Below the pieces are notes generated by a model. That model saw only the letters and a list, made by a program, of their open reading frames with translations, made no database searches and had not been told where the DNA came from. A program made the position numbers and the translations under genes. Source: Alphaproteobacteria bacterium (GTDB taxonomy: Bacteria > Pseudomonadota > Alphaproteobacteria > RF32 > CAG-239). Taken from it: a DNA stretch of 33,157 bases. This document shows positions 1 through 7,725 of this stretch, in pieces (the first letter of the stretch is position 1; each line of letters opens with the position of its first letter). The stretch lies in NCBI GenBank assembly GCA_017470585.1, contig JAFUYI010000038.1, forward strand, positions 1-33,157. Reading direction: 5' to 3'.

Positions 1-126
1 ATCCAGTACATATATACCGCCTTGTATCTTTAATCTTGCTTTAAGTCTTTATGTCATTATTCTTGCTTTGTAAACTATAAAATTTCCTTTTTACGCTGTT
101 TTTCTCCTCTTCATCATTTTTTTTGC

Positions 127-392
127 TTTACATCAGCAATTTTTTATGCTAGGGTAAAAATTGAAGTGAATGAAAAGTCACTTTGGGGTCTCTAAGCCTC
201 TCATTCATCGTTTGTATCGAACGTATTCGGTATGTCCGGTTTTTATGGCCGGAAGGTTGTGGAATAAGCCAAATCAGACGAATACACAACACTATTATGA
301 ATGATAGTTTAGAGCTTCCGGCCACCTCGCGGGTTTTAATGCTCAACGGGTGGTTTCTTTTTTAAGACAAGAAACCATAAAAGGAAGTTTAG
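127..392 (+). promoter_or_regulatory. Structured leader RNA, copy 1, with promoter and attenuator-like terminator
   Basis: The promoter is -35 TTTACA (127-132), a 17-bp spacer and an extended -10 TGC-TAGGGT (150-155), so RNA should start near 161. The first hairpin is AAGTGA (164-169) with TCACTT (178-183). A three-way junction follows: P1 247-255/315-323 (GGCCGGAAG with CTTCCGGCC), P2 256-261/285-290 (GTTGTG with CACAAC) and P3 291-295/304-308. TCCGG at 235-239 can instead pair with 249-253. A terminator-like stem, CCACC 322-326 with GGTGG 349-353, is followed by a T-rich run and overlaps the 3' arm of P1. A further hairpin, GGTTTCTT with AAGAAACC, lies before the conserved AAGGAAGTTTAG ribosome-binding segment. 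Four other copies occur in the window. Ligand and function are unknown. Confidence 0.8.
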
Positions 393-923
393 ATGATAGC
401 AAACAAAACTTTTTTAATTCTTTTATTAACGGGCATAAGTTACACCGCCTATAACGCCGCAGCCGTTTTCGAAAACTTTGAAATCTCCACCACCATCGAC
501 CACGAAATAACTCTGGGCAATTTTAGAACCTCCGCCGCCGACGGTAATTTAACCAAAACCGGCGACATAGACCTTGGCACTATTTATCTTGATCCTACAA
601 CTTATGCGGAAGCTTCTGTGCAAGTGTTGTATGATGACGAGGGATCAGTTATCTCAAAATACAACGTGATTTCAGTATCTCCGCAAAAAGTAGGATATTT
701 TACCGCCAACATCCCCAATCCTGAAGAATGCAACGGGGAGGATACATGTCATTTTGGTGAACTACTTGTTCATATTGGGGGAGGATATGTTGACTGCCTT
801 GTAAAATATACCGGAAGCGACAATCTTTTCAAGGTATATGGGTATGAATTTTATATTGATAATTTTGAAGAAACTGTTTTTGGGCAATACAGTGAAAGCT
901 TTACAATTACCTACAATCCTTGA
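393..923 (+). CDS. Secreted beta-rich protein, family A, copy 1
   Basis: This is a 176-residue protein with an N-terminal hydrophobic signal segment (about residues 5-24, ending in Ala-Ala-Ala) and a predicted mature domain rich in alternating polar and hydrophobic residues. Family A motifs are present: STTIDHEITLGNF near residue 30, FTANIPNPEEC near residue 105, and a C-terminal strand of the TFTITYNP type. Paralogs lie at 13975-14532 and 24888-25454, and more distant family B members at 20703-21245 and 32134-32649. The pattern of a GTI-x-DP strand, a Gly-rich middle and a final T-x-T-I-x-Y strand resembles DUF4402, pilin or spore-coat-U-like domains, but this is only a resemblance. The start follows AAGGAAGTTTAG, conserved in all copies. 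Likely exported to the periplasm or surface; function unknown. Confidence 0.8.
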   Translation: MIANKTFLILLLTGISYTAYNAAAVFENFEISTTIDHEITLGNFRTSAADGNLTKTGDIDLGTIYLDPTTYAEASVQVLYDDEGSVISKYNVISVSPQKVGYFTANIPNPEECNGEDTCHFGELLVHIGGGYVDCLVKYTGSDNLFKVYGYEFYIDNFEETVFGQYSESFTITYNP

Positions 924-926
924 GCA

Positions 927-969
927 ATAAAAAAAGGCGGGGAAGGTGTTACCTTTCCCGTCTTTTTTA
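927..969. terminator. Bidirectional intrinsic terminator
   Basis: An A-run, a GC-rich stem (GGCGGGGAAGGT paired with ACCTTTCCCGTC around a 3-nt loop) and a T-run lie between the convergent genes ending at 923 (+) and 973 (-). The A/T runs on both sides allow use in both directions. Confidence 0.85.
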
Positions 970-972
970 AAT

Positions 973-1533
973 TCAGCAGCGATTGGAGCAGAACCAAAAA
1001 TCACCTTGTTCTTCCAAGTATTTGCGCATTTGGAAGCTCGCATTTTCCATCCGGCAGACGGAGGAGGCGGGATTTTTGCCAAAGCGGCAGGGAAAACGCT
1101 GGCAGGCAGGCATTGAAACCTCGTGATATTCCAGCACTCCCAGTGTGTCGTGAAAGGCAACCTCATTTTCTTCCAGCAAGCGGTAATCGTCCTCATTGAG
1201 CAGGCGCACACGTTGTCCGAAAAACATCTGTTTTGCGCACCAGTGGTTAATATCGCCGACACACAGAGGATGTTCCAAGAGTATATCACCGCACTCGCCG
1301 TAGAGCGTATTGCGACTGAAACCCAGGACATGGAAGATGGTGTCTTCAATCAAAATGCCTACGAACTGCGCTTCCTTGTCTATGGTGTTGGTAAAGTAAA
1401 AGTGCTGTTCTTGAGGGTCGTAATAAACCAGTTGGAGCTGGGTCTTGCCGCACAAGCGGTTGAGATAGGCCTTAACTTCTCCGATTTTGGGTTTGGTTGC
1501 ATCCCAAATTTTAAATTTTTCGCTTCTTTTCAT
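973..1533 (-). CDS. Hypothetical protein, Cys-containing
   Basis: This 186-residue soluble protein is not recognised. It has no signal peptide and no membrane segment. The C-terminal half is rich in Cys (a C-x5-C pair near residue 145, one Cys about 10 residues later, and CSNRC at the very end), which could bind metal, but no named motif is seen. A strong promoter is visible on the minus strand (TTGACA, 16-bp spacer, TATAAT; plus-strand positions 1574-1601). No clear Shine-Dalgarno sequence precedes the ATG at 1533, so the exact start is less certain. An overlapping 195-residue open frame at 762-1349 on the same strand intrudes into the upstream gene and is rejected. Confidence 0.6.
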   Translation of the reverse strand: MKRSEKFKIWDATKPKIGEVKAYLNRLCGKTQLQLVYYDPQEQHFYFTNTIDKEAQFVGILIEDTIFHVLGFSRNTLYGECGDILLEHPLCVGDINHWCAKQMFFGQRVRLLNEDDYRLLEENEVAFHDTLGVLEYHEVSMPACQRFPCRFGKNPASSVCRMENASFQMRKYLEEQGDFWFCSNRC

Positions 1534-1573
1534 GTTGATAAAAATTAAGTTAATAATAGGATAATCGCCGCCT

Positions 1574-1601
1574 ATTATAGTATTGATAATTTTTTTGTCA
1601 A
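1574..1601 (-). promoter_or_regulatory. Sigma70-type promoter for the gene at 973-1533
   Basis: On the minus strand, -35 TTGACA (complement of 1596-1601), a 16-bp spacer and -10 TATAAT (complement of 1574-1579). Transcription should begin about 35 nt upstream of the ATG at 1533. Confidence 0.75.
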
Positions 1602-1740
1602 ATTTAATTTAAAATGTTTTTTTGAGCTGAAAAAAATCCTATACAATCTTTGATAATGTGAAATGCGGCTGAACCTATCAAGTATTCAAAGAGCGGTACT
1701 TTTACAAGTACCACCTCATCAGTAATTATTTGAGGATAAT

Positions 1741-1942
1741 AATGATGATTTTAAGTATTAAAATCATAACACTCAAAACTTTGATAAAGTCTGTCATCTT
1801 GTCCTTTCATCCGTATATAACGGAGGTTGGAAAAGAAGCTGACTTTTTGCGCAAAACAAAGAAAGCAAAAATTCTTAAAAATTATTATCTTGACTTTAAT
1901 TTTGCTTTGTGCGATACTTCCAATACGGGGAGGAAGTTATGA
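1741..1942 (+). CDS. Possible small protein (doubtful)
   Basis: A 66-residue open frame starts with ATG-ATG at 1741, preceded by TTGAGGAT as a possible ribosome-binding site. The N-terminus is hydrophobic (Met-Met-Ile-Leu-Ser-Ile...) and the middle is Lys-rich. No family is recognised. It lies in a 575-bp AT-rich gap between genes and contains the promoter of a candidate small RNA (1890-1918) in its 3' part, so it may not be a real gene. Confidence 0.2.
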
Positions 1943-2003
1943 GTCAACTTCTTTCCGGATTTTGGAAAAGTCACGGGCTGCGCCCCGTGACTTATTGTTT
2001 TTA
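1890..2003 (+). ncRNA. Candidate small RNA with promoter and intrinsic terminator
   Basis: A near-consensus promoter (TTGACT 1890-1895, 17-bp spacer, GATACT 1913-1918) is followed about 75 nt later by a strong terminator: AAGTCACGGG (1968-1977) with CCCGTGACTT (1984-1993), 6-nt loop, then T-rich sequence. Between them, GGAAGTT and AACTTC around an ATG can form a hairpin. A 37-codon open frame begins at 1939 after a good ribosome-binding site (GGGGAGGA), but it runs through the terminator, so a small RNA or tiny regulated transcript is more likely. No known RNA family is recognised. Confidence 0.45.
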
Positions 2004-2076
2004 TAATATTCTTAAAAATAAGTCAATTGTCATTGTTTTTTTAAGATGAAAGAAATCCCCAAAGGGGGAATAGCAA

Positions 2077-2105
2077 TTTACTTGTTAGGGAAAATCTTTT
2101 ATAAT
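2077..2105 (+). promoter_or_regulatory. Promoter for cobB and the downstream transferase
   Basis: TTTACT (2077-2082), a 17-bp spacer and a perfect TATAAT (2100-2105), 25 bp before the chosen cobB start. Confidence 0.65.
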
Positions 2106-2130
2106 CCCCCATCATAAAAAAGGAATGAAA

Positions 2131-2847
2131 ATGACTGACTATAAGCGCATTGTTATTTTAAGCGGTGCCGGAATTTCTGCCGAATCTGGCTTGGCTACTT
2201 TCCGCGATGAAGACGGGATGTGGAATCATCATCGGGTTGAAGATGTTGCCACCGTGGAGGGATTTGCCAAAAATCCCGAATATGTCCACGATTTTTACAA
2301 TGAACTGAAAAAAGAACTTATCAAAGCAAACCCCAACCCCGCCCATTTAGCCATCACACGCTTACAGCAACAATATCCGGCGCAAACGGCGGTTATTACC
2401 CAAAATGTTGATACCCTGCACGAAAAAGCCGGCAATCAAAATGTTTTTCATATCCACGGGCAGATAGATCAGGCAGTCTGCACAAACTGCGGGCATATTC
2501 TTTCCACATGGGATGATGTTACAACCGAGGATATTTGCCCGCAATGTTCGCTTACCGGGACTTTTAAGCCTAATATCGTTTTTTTCGGCGAAAGTTTATT
2601 GTATATGAACGAAGTTGATGAGCTTTTACGCAGTTGCGATTTATTTATTTCCATCGGTACTTCGGGTGTGGTTTTTCCCGCCAATACCTTCGTTCGTACT
2701 GCTAAATATTATCACGCCGACACAATAGAATTTAATCTTAAACCGACTGTCAACAATTATGAATTTGACCGTCATATAATCGGGCCGGCCGGCGAGACAT
2801 TTCCGAGGTTTGTTGAAGAGTTAATCAACGTCAATGAAAGTATCTGA
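2131..2847 (+). CDS. cobB: Sir2-family NAD-dependent protein deacylase
   Basis: The protein (238 residues from 2131) removes acyl groups from protein lysines using NAD+. The Sir2 signature is complete: GAGISAESGLATFRD near the N-terminus for NAD binding, TQNVDTLHEKAG, the catalytic His in HIHGQ, a zinc ribbon with two Cys pairs (C-x2-C near residue 120 and C-x2-C near 140), and the GTSGVVFPAN nucleotide-binding loop. Length matches bacterial CobB. The upstream ATG at 2125 touches the AAAGGA ribosome-binding site, so the ATG at 2131, 6 nt downstream of it, is preferred. The 3' end overlaps the next gene by 14 bp, indicating translational coupling. Confidence 0.93.
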   Translation: MTDYKRIVILSGAGISAESGLATFRDEDGMWNHHRVEDVATVEGFAKNPEYVHDFYNELKKELIKANPNPAHLAITRLQQQYPAQTAVITQNVDTLHEKAGNQNVFHIHGQIDQAVCTNCGHILSTWDDVTTEDICPQCSLTGTFKPNIVFFGESLLYMNEVDELLRSCDLFISIGTSGVVFPANTFVRTAKYYHADTIEFNLKPTVNNYEFDRHIIGPAGETFPRFVEELINVNESI

Positions 2848-4402
2848 ACTTAAATTTAATTTGCTTTTGGCCGTATTCCTAACTTTCGGCTATAATTTTA
2901 TTTTCTTTCAAAAGCTGTGGGAGAAAGCTCCGGAGTTTTGGTTTAATTTCGCTTTCGGATTGGTGGTGTGCGCGTTGATGATTGCTTTTTGCAATCTTTT
3001 GCTGTTTCGGTTTACAGCCAAACCTTTAGCCGTTACGGCGGTTATCTTAAATTCTTTTTGCCTCTGGTTTATGATAAAATACAATCTTGCCGTTGATAAG
3101 GTTGTTTTGCTCAATGTTTGGGAAAGCGATTTTAAGGAAGCCAAAGACCTGCTTACATGGAGTTTCGGCGGATTTGTGCTTTTGACCGGAATTATTCCGG
3201 CGGCAATGATTCTAAAATGCAAAATAGCATATCATCAAAATCTTTTCCGGCGTTTTGCTGTTGTTGCAGTAGCGTTTATGTTTTGTGTTGCGGTTATTTT
3301 TCCGAATTATAAAAACACAGCGCAATTTTTGCGCAATAACCGAGCGTTAAAATATTATCTTTTGCCGATAAATTACATCGGGGGTGTTATATCGGCCTGT
3401 AAAATTAAGCTTCGCAAACACCACGAGATAATTAAAATCGGCGAAGATGCCGTATTTGAGCCGCAGCGGCAAAATGATAAGAAAAATCTTTTTGTTTTTA
3501 TTGTCGGAGAAACGGCAAGAAGAGCCAACTTCTCACTTGCCGGATATGAACGCGCCACCGATAAGGATTTATTGGAATACGGCGACAACCTTTTATTTTA
3601 CAACAATTTTACGAGTTGCGCCACTTCAACGGCAATATCCGTTCCTTGTATGTTTTCAAATCAGAATCGCAGCCGATTTAATCCTGCAAGTGCCTCCTAT
3701 ACCGAAAATGTTTTGGATATTTTGCAAAAATCTGGATATAAAGTTTTATGGCGGGATAATAATTCCGGTTGCAAGGGAGTATGCAAGCGCGTAAAAAGCG
3801 AAGATTATGATAAATTAGGGCAAAACGATATGATTTTGCTTGATAAATTGGAAGAGGTTATAAAGCAAAACAATACCGATCAGTGGATTTTTTTACATCA
3901 GCAGGGAAGCCACGGTCCGGCTTATTATCGGCATTATCCGGCGGAATTTGGGATTTTTAAGCCCGATTGCCGCAATAAAAATTTATCCCGCTGTTCTAAA
4001 GAAGAGATTATCAACGCTTATGATAATTCACTTTATTTTTCCAACTATATGATTGCCCGAACCATTGAGCTTTTGCAAAAATTTGCAAAAGATTATAACA
4101 CCGCGCTTTTTTATGTTTCAGATCACGGCGAATCGTTGGGCGAAAAGGGCATTTACCTGCACGCCGCACCGTATATCATTGCTCCGAAAGAACAGCTTGA
4201 AATTCCGGTGGTTTTGTGGATTTCTTCGCAGACCTCCGAGGCATTGGGAGTTGATTTAGAATGTTTGCAATCTCACCGCAAAAACGCCTATTCGCACGAC
4301 AATATTTTTCATAGCATTTTAGGTTTAAGCGGGATTAAAACCGCTGAATACAAACCGGAGCTTGATTTGTTTTCTTACTGCCGCGTGGAGCCTAAACTTT
4401 AG
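2834..4402 (+). CDS. Phosphoethanolamine transferase, EptA/sulfatase type
   Basis: This 522-residue inner-membrane enzyme is predicted to transfer phosphoethanolamine to lipid A or another envelope glycan. About five hydrophobic helices occupy the first 165 residues, followed by a periplasmic alkaline-phosphatase-fold domain. The nucleophile is Thr227 in VGETARRANFSLAGY. HQQGSHGPAYY and the zinc ligands Asp430-His431 in VSDHGESLGEKG are diagnostic for the EptA/YhbX/Mcr group. Length is typical (about 540). It overlaps the cobB end, so the two share a transcript. Lipid A modification of this kind often confers cationic peptide resistance, which would suit a host-associated cell; the exact acceptor cannot be read from sequence. 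Confidence 0.88.
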   Translation: MKVSELKFNLLLAVFLTFGYNFIFFQKLWEKAPEFWFNFAFGLVVCALMIAFCNLLLFRFTAKPLAVTAVILNSFCLWFMIKYNLAVDKVVLLNVWESDFKEAKDLLTWSFGGFVLLTGIIPAAMILKCKIAYHQNLFRRFAVVAVAFMFCVAVIFPNYKNTAQFLRNNRALKYYLLPINYIGGVISACKIKLRKHHEIIKIGEDAVFEPQRQNDKKNLFVFIVGETARRANFSLAGYERATDKDLLEYGDNLLFYNNFTSCATSTAISVPCMFSNQNRSRFNPASASYTENVLDILQKSGYKVLWRDNNSGCKGVCKRVKSEDYDKLGQNDMILLDKLEEVIKQNNTDQWIFLHQQGSHGPAYYRHYPAEFGIFKPDCRNKNLSRCSKEEIINAYDNSLYFSNYMIARTIELLQKFAKDYNTALFYVSDHGESLGEKGIYLHAAPYIIAPKEQLEIPVVLWISSQTSEALGVDLECLQSHRKNAYSHDNIFHSILGLSGIKTAEYKPELDLFSYCRVEPKL

Positions 4403-4499
4403 TATAAGCGATTTTTTCTTTAATATATATCGAGTTTTATCCCCTAGCAAAAATATACTTTTTATGCTCTGATATGTAAAAGATCTAAAGGAGGGCAAA

Positions 4500-4721
4500 A
4501 TGAGCGATGATCACAAAAAAGAGGAAGATTATGCCGATAATTTAATGCTTATTGATAAGATTTATCAAAGCTTTGAAGCATTGGAATATACTTTAGGAAA
4601 ACTCAAACTTGAAGAGCCTTTATTTATTACTTATATGGCGAAAAAGTCCTTTGCAAGTACGGTTTTTAAAAAACTCAAACAATACCGCAAAAGACTTTCG
4701 CCGCGAAAATATATGAATTAG
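4500..4721 (+). CDS. Small charged hypothetical protein
   Basis: A 73-residue protein with an excellent ribosome-binding site (AAAGGAGGGC, 4 nt before ATG). It begins with an acidic/Lys-rich stretch, has a probable amphipathic helix in the middle and ends in a basic segment (KKLKQYRKRLSPRK). No signal peptide or membrane segment. Family not recognised. Its 3' end stops 3 bp short of the convergent cysS stop codon. Confidence 0.65.
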   Translation: MSDDHKKEEDYADNLMLIDKIYQSFEALEYTLGKLKLEEPLFITYMAKKSFASTVFKKLKQYRKRLSPRKYMN

Positions 4722-4724
4722 GGC

Positions 4725-6092
4725 TTATTCTTTTTTCCAAGAGGTGCCTTGCGGCGTATCCTCCAAGATTATTCCCTGTTCTTTTAATTGATTGCGGATA
4801 GAATCGGCTTTTGCCCAGTCTTTGTTTCTTTTGGCTTCCGCTCGCTCTTCTATCAGGCGGTCAATTTCATCGACATCATCGGTATTTTTTCCCTTAAACC
4901 AATCTTCGGCATCTTGATACAAAAGCCCCATAATATCGGCACTTTTTAGGAGCAAGGATTTATACTTTTGCTTTTCCTCAAGCGATACCGCTTTGTTCAG
5001 GCTGTTAGCAATATCGTGCAAATAGCTTATTGCCAACGGGGTGTTTATATCGTCGGATAAGGCTTCAACCACACGTTCATCAGGATCTGTTTTTATAACA
5101 GGAATATCTTTTACCCGTAAAAGTGCATTATAAAATTTATCCAAAACCTGTTTGGCCTGTTTTAAGCCGGAGTGAGTAAAATTAAACGGTTGATGATAGT
5201 GCGTGCTGATAAACAGCAAGCGCAGAGCTTCTGCTGGATAGTCTTTGATTATCTCATTGACGGTATAAAAGTTGCCCAAAGATTTTGACATTTTGACACC
5301 GTCAACCATCAACATACCGGCGTGTATCCAATAGTTGGCAAAACTGTCATTGGGATGGGCGCATAAAGATTGCGCGCATTCGTTTTCGTGGTGCGGAAAA
5401 ATCAAATCGGCACCGCCACCGTGAATATCAAAGGAATTGCCCAAATATTTGGAACTCATTGCCGAACATTCAAGATGCCATCCCGGACGACCGTACCCCC
5501 AAGGACTGTCCCAGCCGGGCTGGTCGGCTGTTGAGGGTTTCCACAAAATAAAATCGGCAGGATTTTTCTTGTAGTCAGCAACCTCAATACGCGCTCCGGC
5601 CAACATTTCTTTCATACTGCGGCCGGATAAAAAACCGTATTTCGGCATAGAATCGACCGAAAACAAAATATGCCCATCGGCTTCATAGGCGTGACCGTTT
5701 TTAATGAGTATCTCAACCAGTTCGATCATCTCTTTTACAAATTCGGTCGCACGCGGGCGGTAATCAGGGTCTTTGACGTTAAGAGCGTGCATATCGTCAA
5801 TGTACCATTGATAGGTTTCGGCAGTGATTTCGCTTATGGGCTTGCCGGTTTGTTGGTGTTTGTTTAAGATTTTATCATCAATATCGGTAATGTTTGAAAC
5901 ATAAGTAACGTGTTTATCTCCGTAGACTTGGTGCAAAACGCGGTTTAAGACATCAAACACCACCGCGGATTTGGCATTGCCCAAGTGGGCGCGGTCATAA
6001 ACCGTCGGACCGCAAACATACATCCGCACGTTTTTTTCATCAATGGGGGTGAATTTTTCTTTTCTCTTGGTAAGTGTATTGTGTAAATACAT
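4725..6092 (-). CDS. cysS: Cysteinyl-tRNA synthetase
   Basis: This class I enzyme charges tRNA-Cys. The 455-residue protein has the zinc-ligand Cys27 in CGPTVYD, the HIGH-type motif HLGN (36-39), GWHLECSAMS and HGGGADLIFPHHENE for zinc and substrate binding, and KMSKSLGNF. The C-terminal DALR-like and anticodon region ends in an EDTPQGTSWK tail typical of CysRS. The start at 6092 follows TAGGAG by 8 nt. It is 10 bp downstream of gltX on the same strand, so the two form an operon. Confidence 0.97.
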   Translation of the reverse strand: MYLHNTLTKRKEKFTPIDEKNVRMYVCGPTVYDRAHLGNAKSAVVFDVLNRVLHQVYGDKHVTYVSNITDIDDKILNKHQQTGKPISEITAETYQWYIDDMHALNVKDPDYRPRATEFVKEMIELVEILIKNGHAYEADGHILFSVDSMPKYGFLSGRSMKEMLAGARIEVADYKKNPADFILWKPSTADQPGWDSPWGYGRPGWHLECSAMSSKYLGNSFDIHGGGADLIFPHHENECAQSLCAHPNDSFANYWIHAGMLMVDGVKMSKSLGNFYTVNEIIKDYPAEALRLLFISTHYHQPFNFTHSGLKQAKQVLDKFYNALLRVKDIPVIKTDPDERVVEALSDDINTPLAISYLHDIANSLNKAVSLEEKQKYKSLLLKSADIMGLLYQDAEDWFKGKNTDDVDEIDRLIEERAEAKRNKDWAKADSIRNQLKEQGIILEDTPQGTSWKKE

Positions 6093-6102
6093 ATAAAAAC
6101 TC

Positions 6103-7425
6103 CTAGGCTTTTTGTCCGTTTAAGCGACTGTGAACGCGTTCATAGCCGATTAACGGCAGTAAAATTTTTAGTTCAGGACCGTTATCTGCAGCCGTAATCG
6201 CTTTACGAAGCGGGTGGAAAAGCTCCTTCCCTTTGCGATTGGTGCGATTTTTTATCTCATTTATCCAAGTGTTAAAGGTACTTTCATCCCAAGGCTCGGA
6301 AGGCAAAAGCTCGGCGGCAAGGGATAAAAATGCGGCATCTTCAATCACCGGAGTGATCGTACATCGGCATATATCCTTCCATTGTTTATAATCTCCGACA
6401 ACCTCCAAATTGCCTCTGACGGCGTCCCAAAATTTTTCATCCGCATCAATCCGTGATTTAACGTTCTCATAAGGCATATTGCGCACTAAATGGGTGTTGA
6501 AACGCGCCAAATCCTCTTCACTGAATTTGGGCTGCGAACGTCCCAGTTTGGAAAAATCAAGGGTCTGCGCCAATTTTTTCAAATCATAAAAAGGCTCAAT
6601 TGCTTCCGAGGTGCCGAGTTTGGCCAAATAGGAACAAATAGCCATATTCTCAATGCCTCTTGCTTTTAGATCCAAAACTCCGATACTGCCCAAACGTTTG
6701 GAGAGTTTTCCCTCGGTGCCGGTTAAAAGCGGTAAATGGGCAAATTGCGGGGGAGTGCCTCCGATAGCTTCAAACATTTGAATTTGCGCGGCGGTGTTGG
6801 TAACGTGATCCTCGCCGCGGACAATATGGGTTATGGAAAAGTCAAAATCATCAATAACCGAGGGCAGGTGATAGAGATAACTGCCGTCGGCGCGGATAAT
6901 TACCGGATCGCTTAAATTCGCGGCGTTATAACGGCACTCGCCTCTTACCATATCTTGCCAGACAATATCCCCCTCGTTGAGCTTGAAGCGATAGTGCGGC
7001 TTGCGCCCTTGCGCCTGATAGGTGCTAATCTGATCGGCGGTTAATTTGAGAGCCGAGCGGTCATAAATCGGAGGCTGTCCCTTGGCCATCAATTTTTTGC
7101 GCATAATGTCAAGTTCTTCCGCAGTTTCATAACAGGCATAAATCCGCCCTTGCGCCATGAGCTTTTCCGTGATTTCCCGATAACGTTCCGTGCGTGCCGA
7201 TTGTCTTGCTTCCTCATTCCAAGTCAATCCCAGCCATTGCAAGCTTTCACGAATGGCATCTTCATATTCTTTTTTGGAACGTTCTTTGTCGGTGTCATCG
7301 ATACGAAGCATAAACTCACCGCCCAATTTTTGCGCCAACAGCCAGTTGAATATCGCCGTACGCGTATTGCCGATGTGCATATATCCCGTAGGTGACGGGG
7401 CAAACCTTACCTTAACAGCACTCAT
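6103..7425 (-). CDS. gltX: Glutamyl-tRNA synthetase
   Basis: This class I synthetase is about 440 residues long. It has the N-terminal FAPSPTGYMHIGNTR motif (HIGH variant HIGN), RIDDTDKERS, LYHLPSVIDDFDFSITHIVRGEDH and the KMSKS variant KLSKRLGS. The ATG at 7425 is chosen because it follows GAGG at a good distance and matches the family N-terminus; an upstream TTG at 7440 would put the ribosome-binding site inside the gene. The length is on the short side and fits the GltX2-type found in many alphaproteobacteria, where two GluRS paralogs can share charging of tRNA-Glu and mischarging of tRNA-Gln. Only this one is in the window. Confidence 0.95.
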   Translation of the reverse strand: MSAVKVRFAPSPTGYMHIGNTRTAIFNWLLAQKLGGEFMLRIDDTDKERSKKEYEDAIRESLQWLGLTWNEEARQSARTERYREITEKLMAQGRIYACYETAEELDIMRKKLMAKGQPPIYDRSALKLTADQISTYQAQGRKPHYRFKLNEGDIVWQDMVRGECRYNAANLSDPVIIRADGSYLYHLPSVIDDFDFSITHIVRGEDHVTNTAAQIQMFEAIGGTPPQFAHLPLLTGTEGKLSKRLGSIGVLDLKARGIENMAICSYLAKLGTSEAIEPFYDLKKLAQTLDFSKLGRSQPKFSEEDLARFNTHLVRNMPYENVKSRIDADEKFWDAVRGNLEVVGDYKQWKDICRCTITPVIEDAAFLSLAAELLPSEPWDESTFNTWINEIKNRTNRKGKELFHPLRKAITAADNGPELKILLPLIGYERVHSRLNGQKA

Positions 7426-7561
7426 TTTTAATAACCTCAAAACTAAACAAAACTAATCTCGGATTTTATAAGTTAATCTCGTTAAATTCAAGCTATTTTT
7501 TTAAAAATTCCCTTTTTTTTGCGGGATTGTTGTTTTTTATTGCGCTGAAATTATAAAAACT

Positions 7562-7596
7562 CGGGCGGAGAGTTTGTTTAGCTCCCCGCCAGAATT
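7562..7596 (-). terminator. Terminator of the truncated family B gene
   Basis: On the minus strand, GGCGGGGAG and CTCTCCGCC pair around an AT-rich loop just after the TAA of the 3' gene fragment. The same sequence follows the intact family B gene at 32134, so it was copied with the gene. Confidence 0.6.
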
Positions 7597-7598
7597 TT

Positions 7599-7725
7599 TT
7601 ACAAAATATATTTTATGGTAATCGAGTCGGAATAATTTCCCGATCTCGGAATATTTCCTTTACCTGCATCATACATCCAAAGATCATATTGGAACTTAAA
7701 AGTATTGCCGGAAACGTAAATGACA
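7599..7725 (-). pseudogene. 3' fragment of a family B secreted protein gene
   Basis: Reading the minus strand from about 7725 to the TAA at 7599-7601 gives about 40 residues closely matching the C-terminus of the intact family B protein at 32134-32649: VSGNTFKFQYDL, then a variable turn, then SITIKYIL. There is no start codon, signal peptide or leader. It abuts the oppositely oriented fragment at 7711-8052. Too short for standard gene calling. Confidence 0.75.

Noticed and set aside
321-330. T-box-like motif in CCACCTCGCGGG
   Set aside because: No specifier loop or T-box bulge consensus is present, and T-boxes are not expected in this lineage. Downstream genes are not amino-acid related.
149-346. 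Minus-strand open frame across leader copy 1, with look-alikes at 13724-14071, 24595-24975 and 21161-21382 on strands antisense to the leaders
   Set aside because: The similar peptides arise because they all read the antisense of the same conserved structured leader. Substitutions follow RNA pairing, not codon positions, and starts and ends are not conserved.
322-353. Integron attC site for the GC-rich hairpins before the secreted genes
   Set aside because: No integrase, no conserved core site and no cassette array. The T-run and promoter position fit a transcription attenuator better.
762-1349. 195-residue minus-strand open frame overlapping genes at 393-923 and 973-1533
   Set aside because: It overlaps a secreted family A gene with clear paralogs and crosses the intrinsic terminator; the 973-1533 frame has its own promoter and a better composition.
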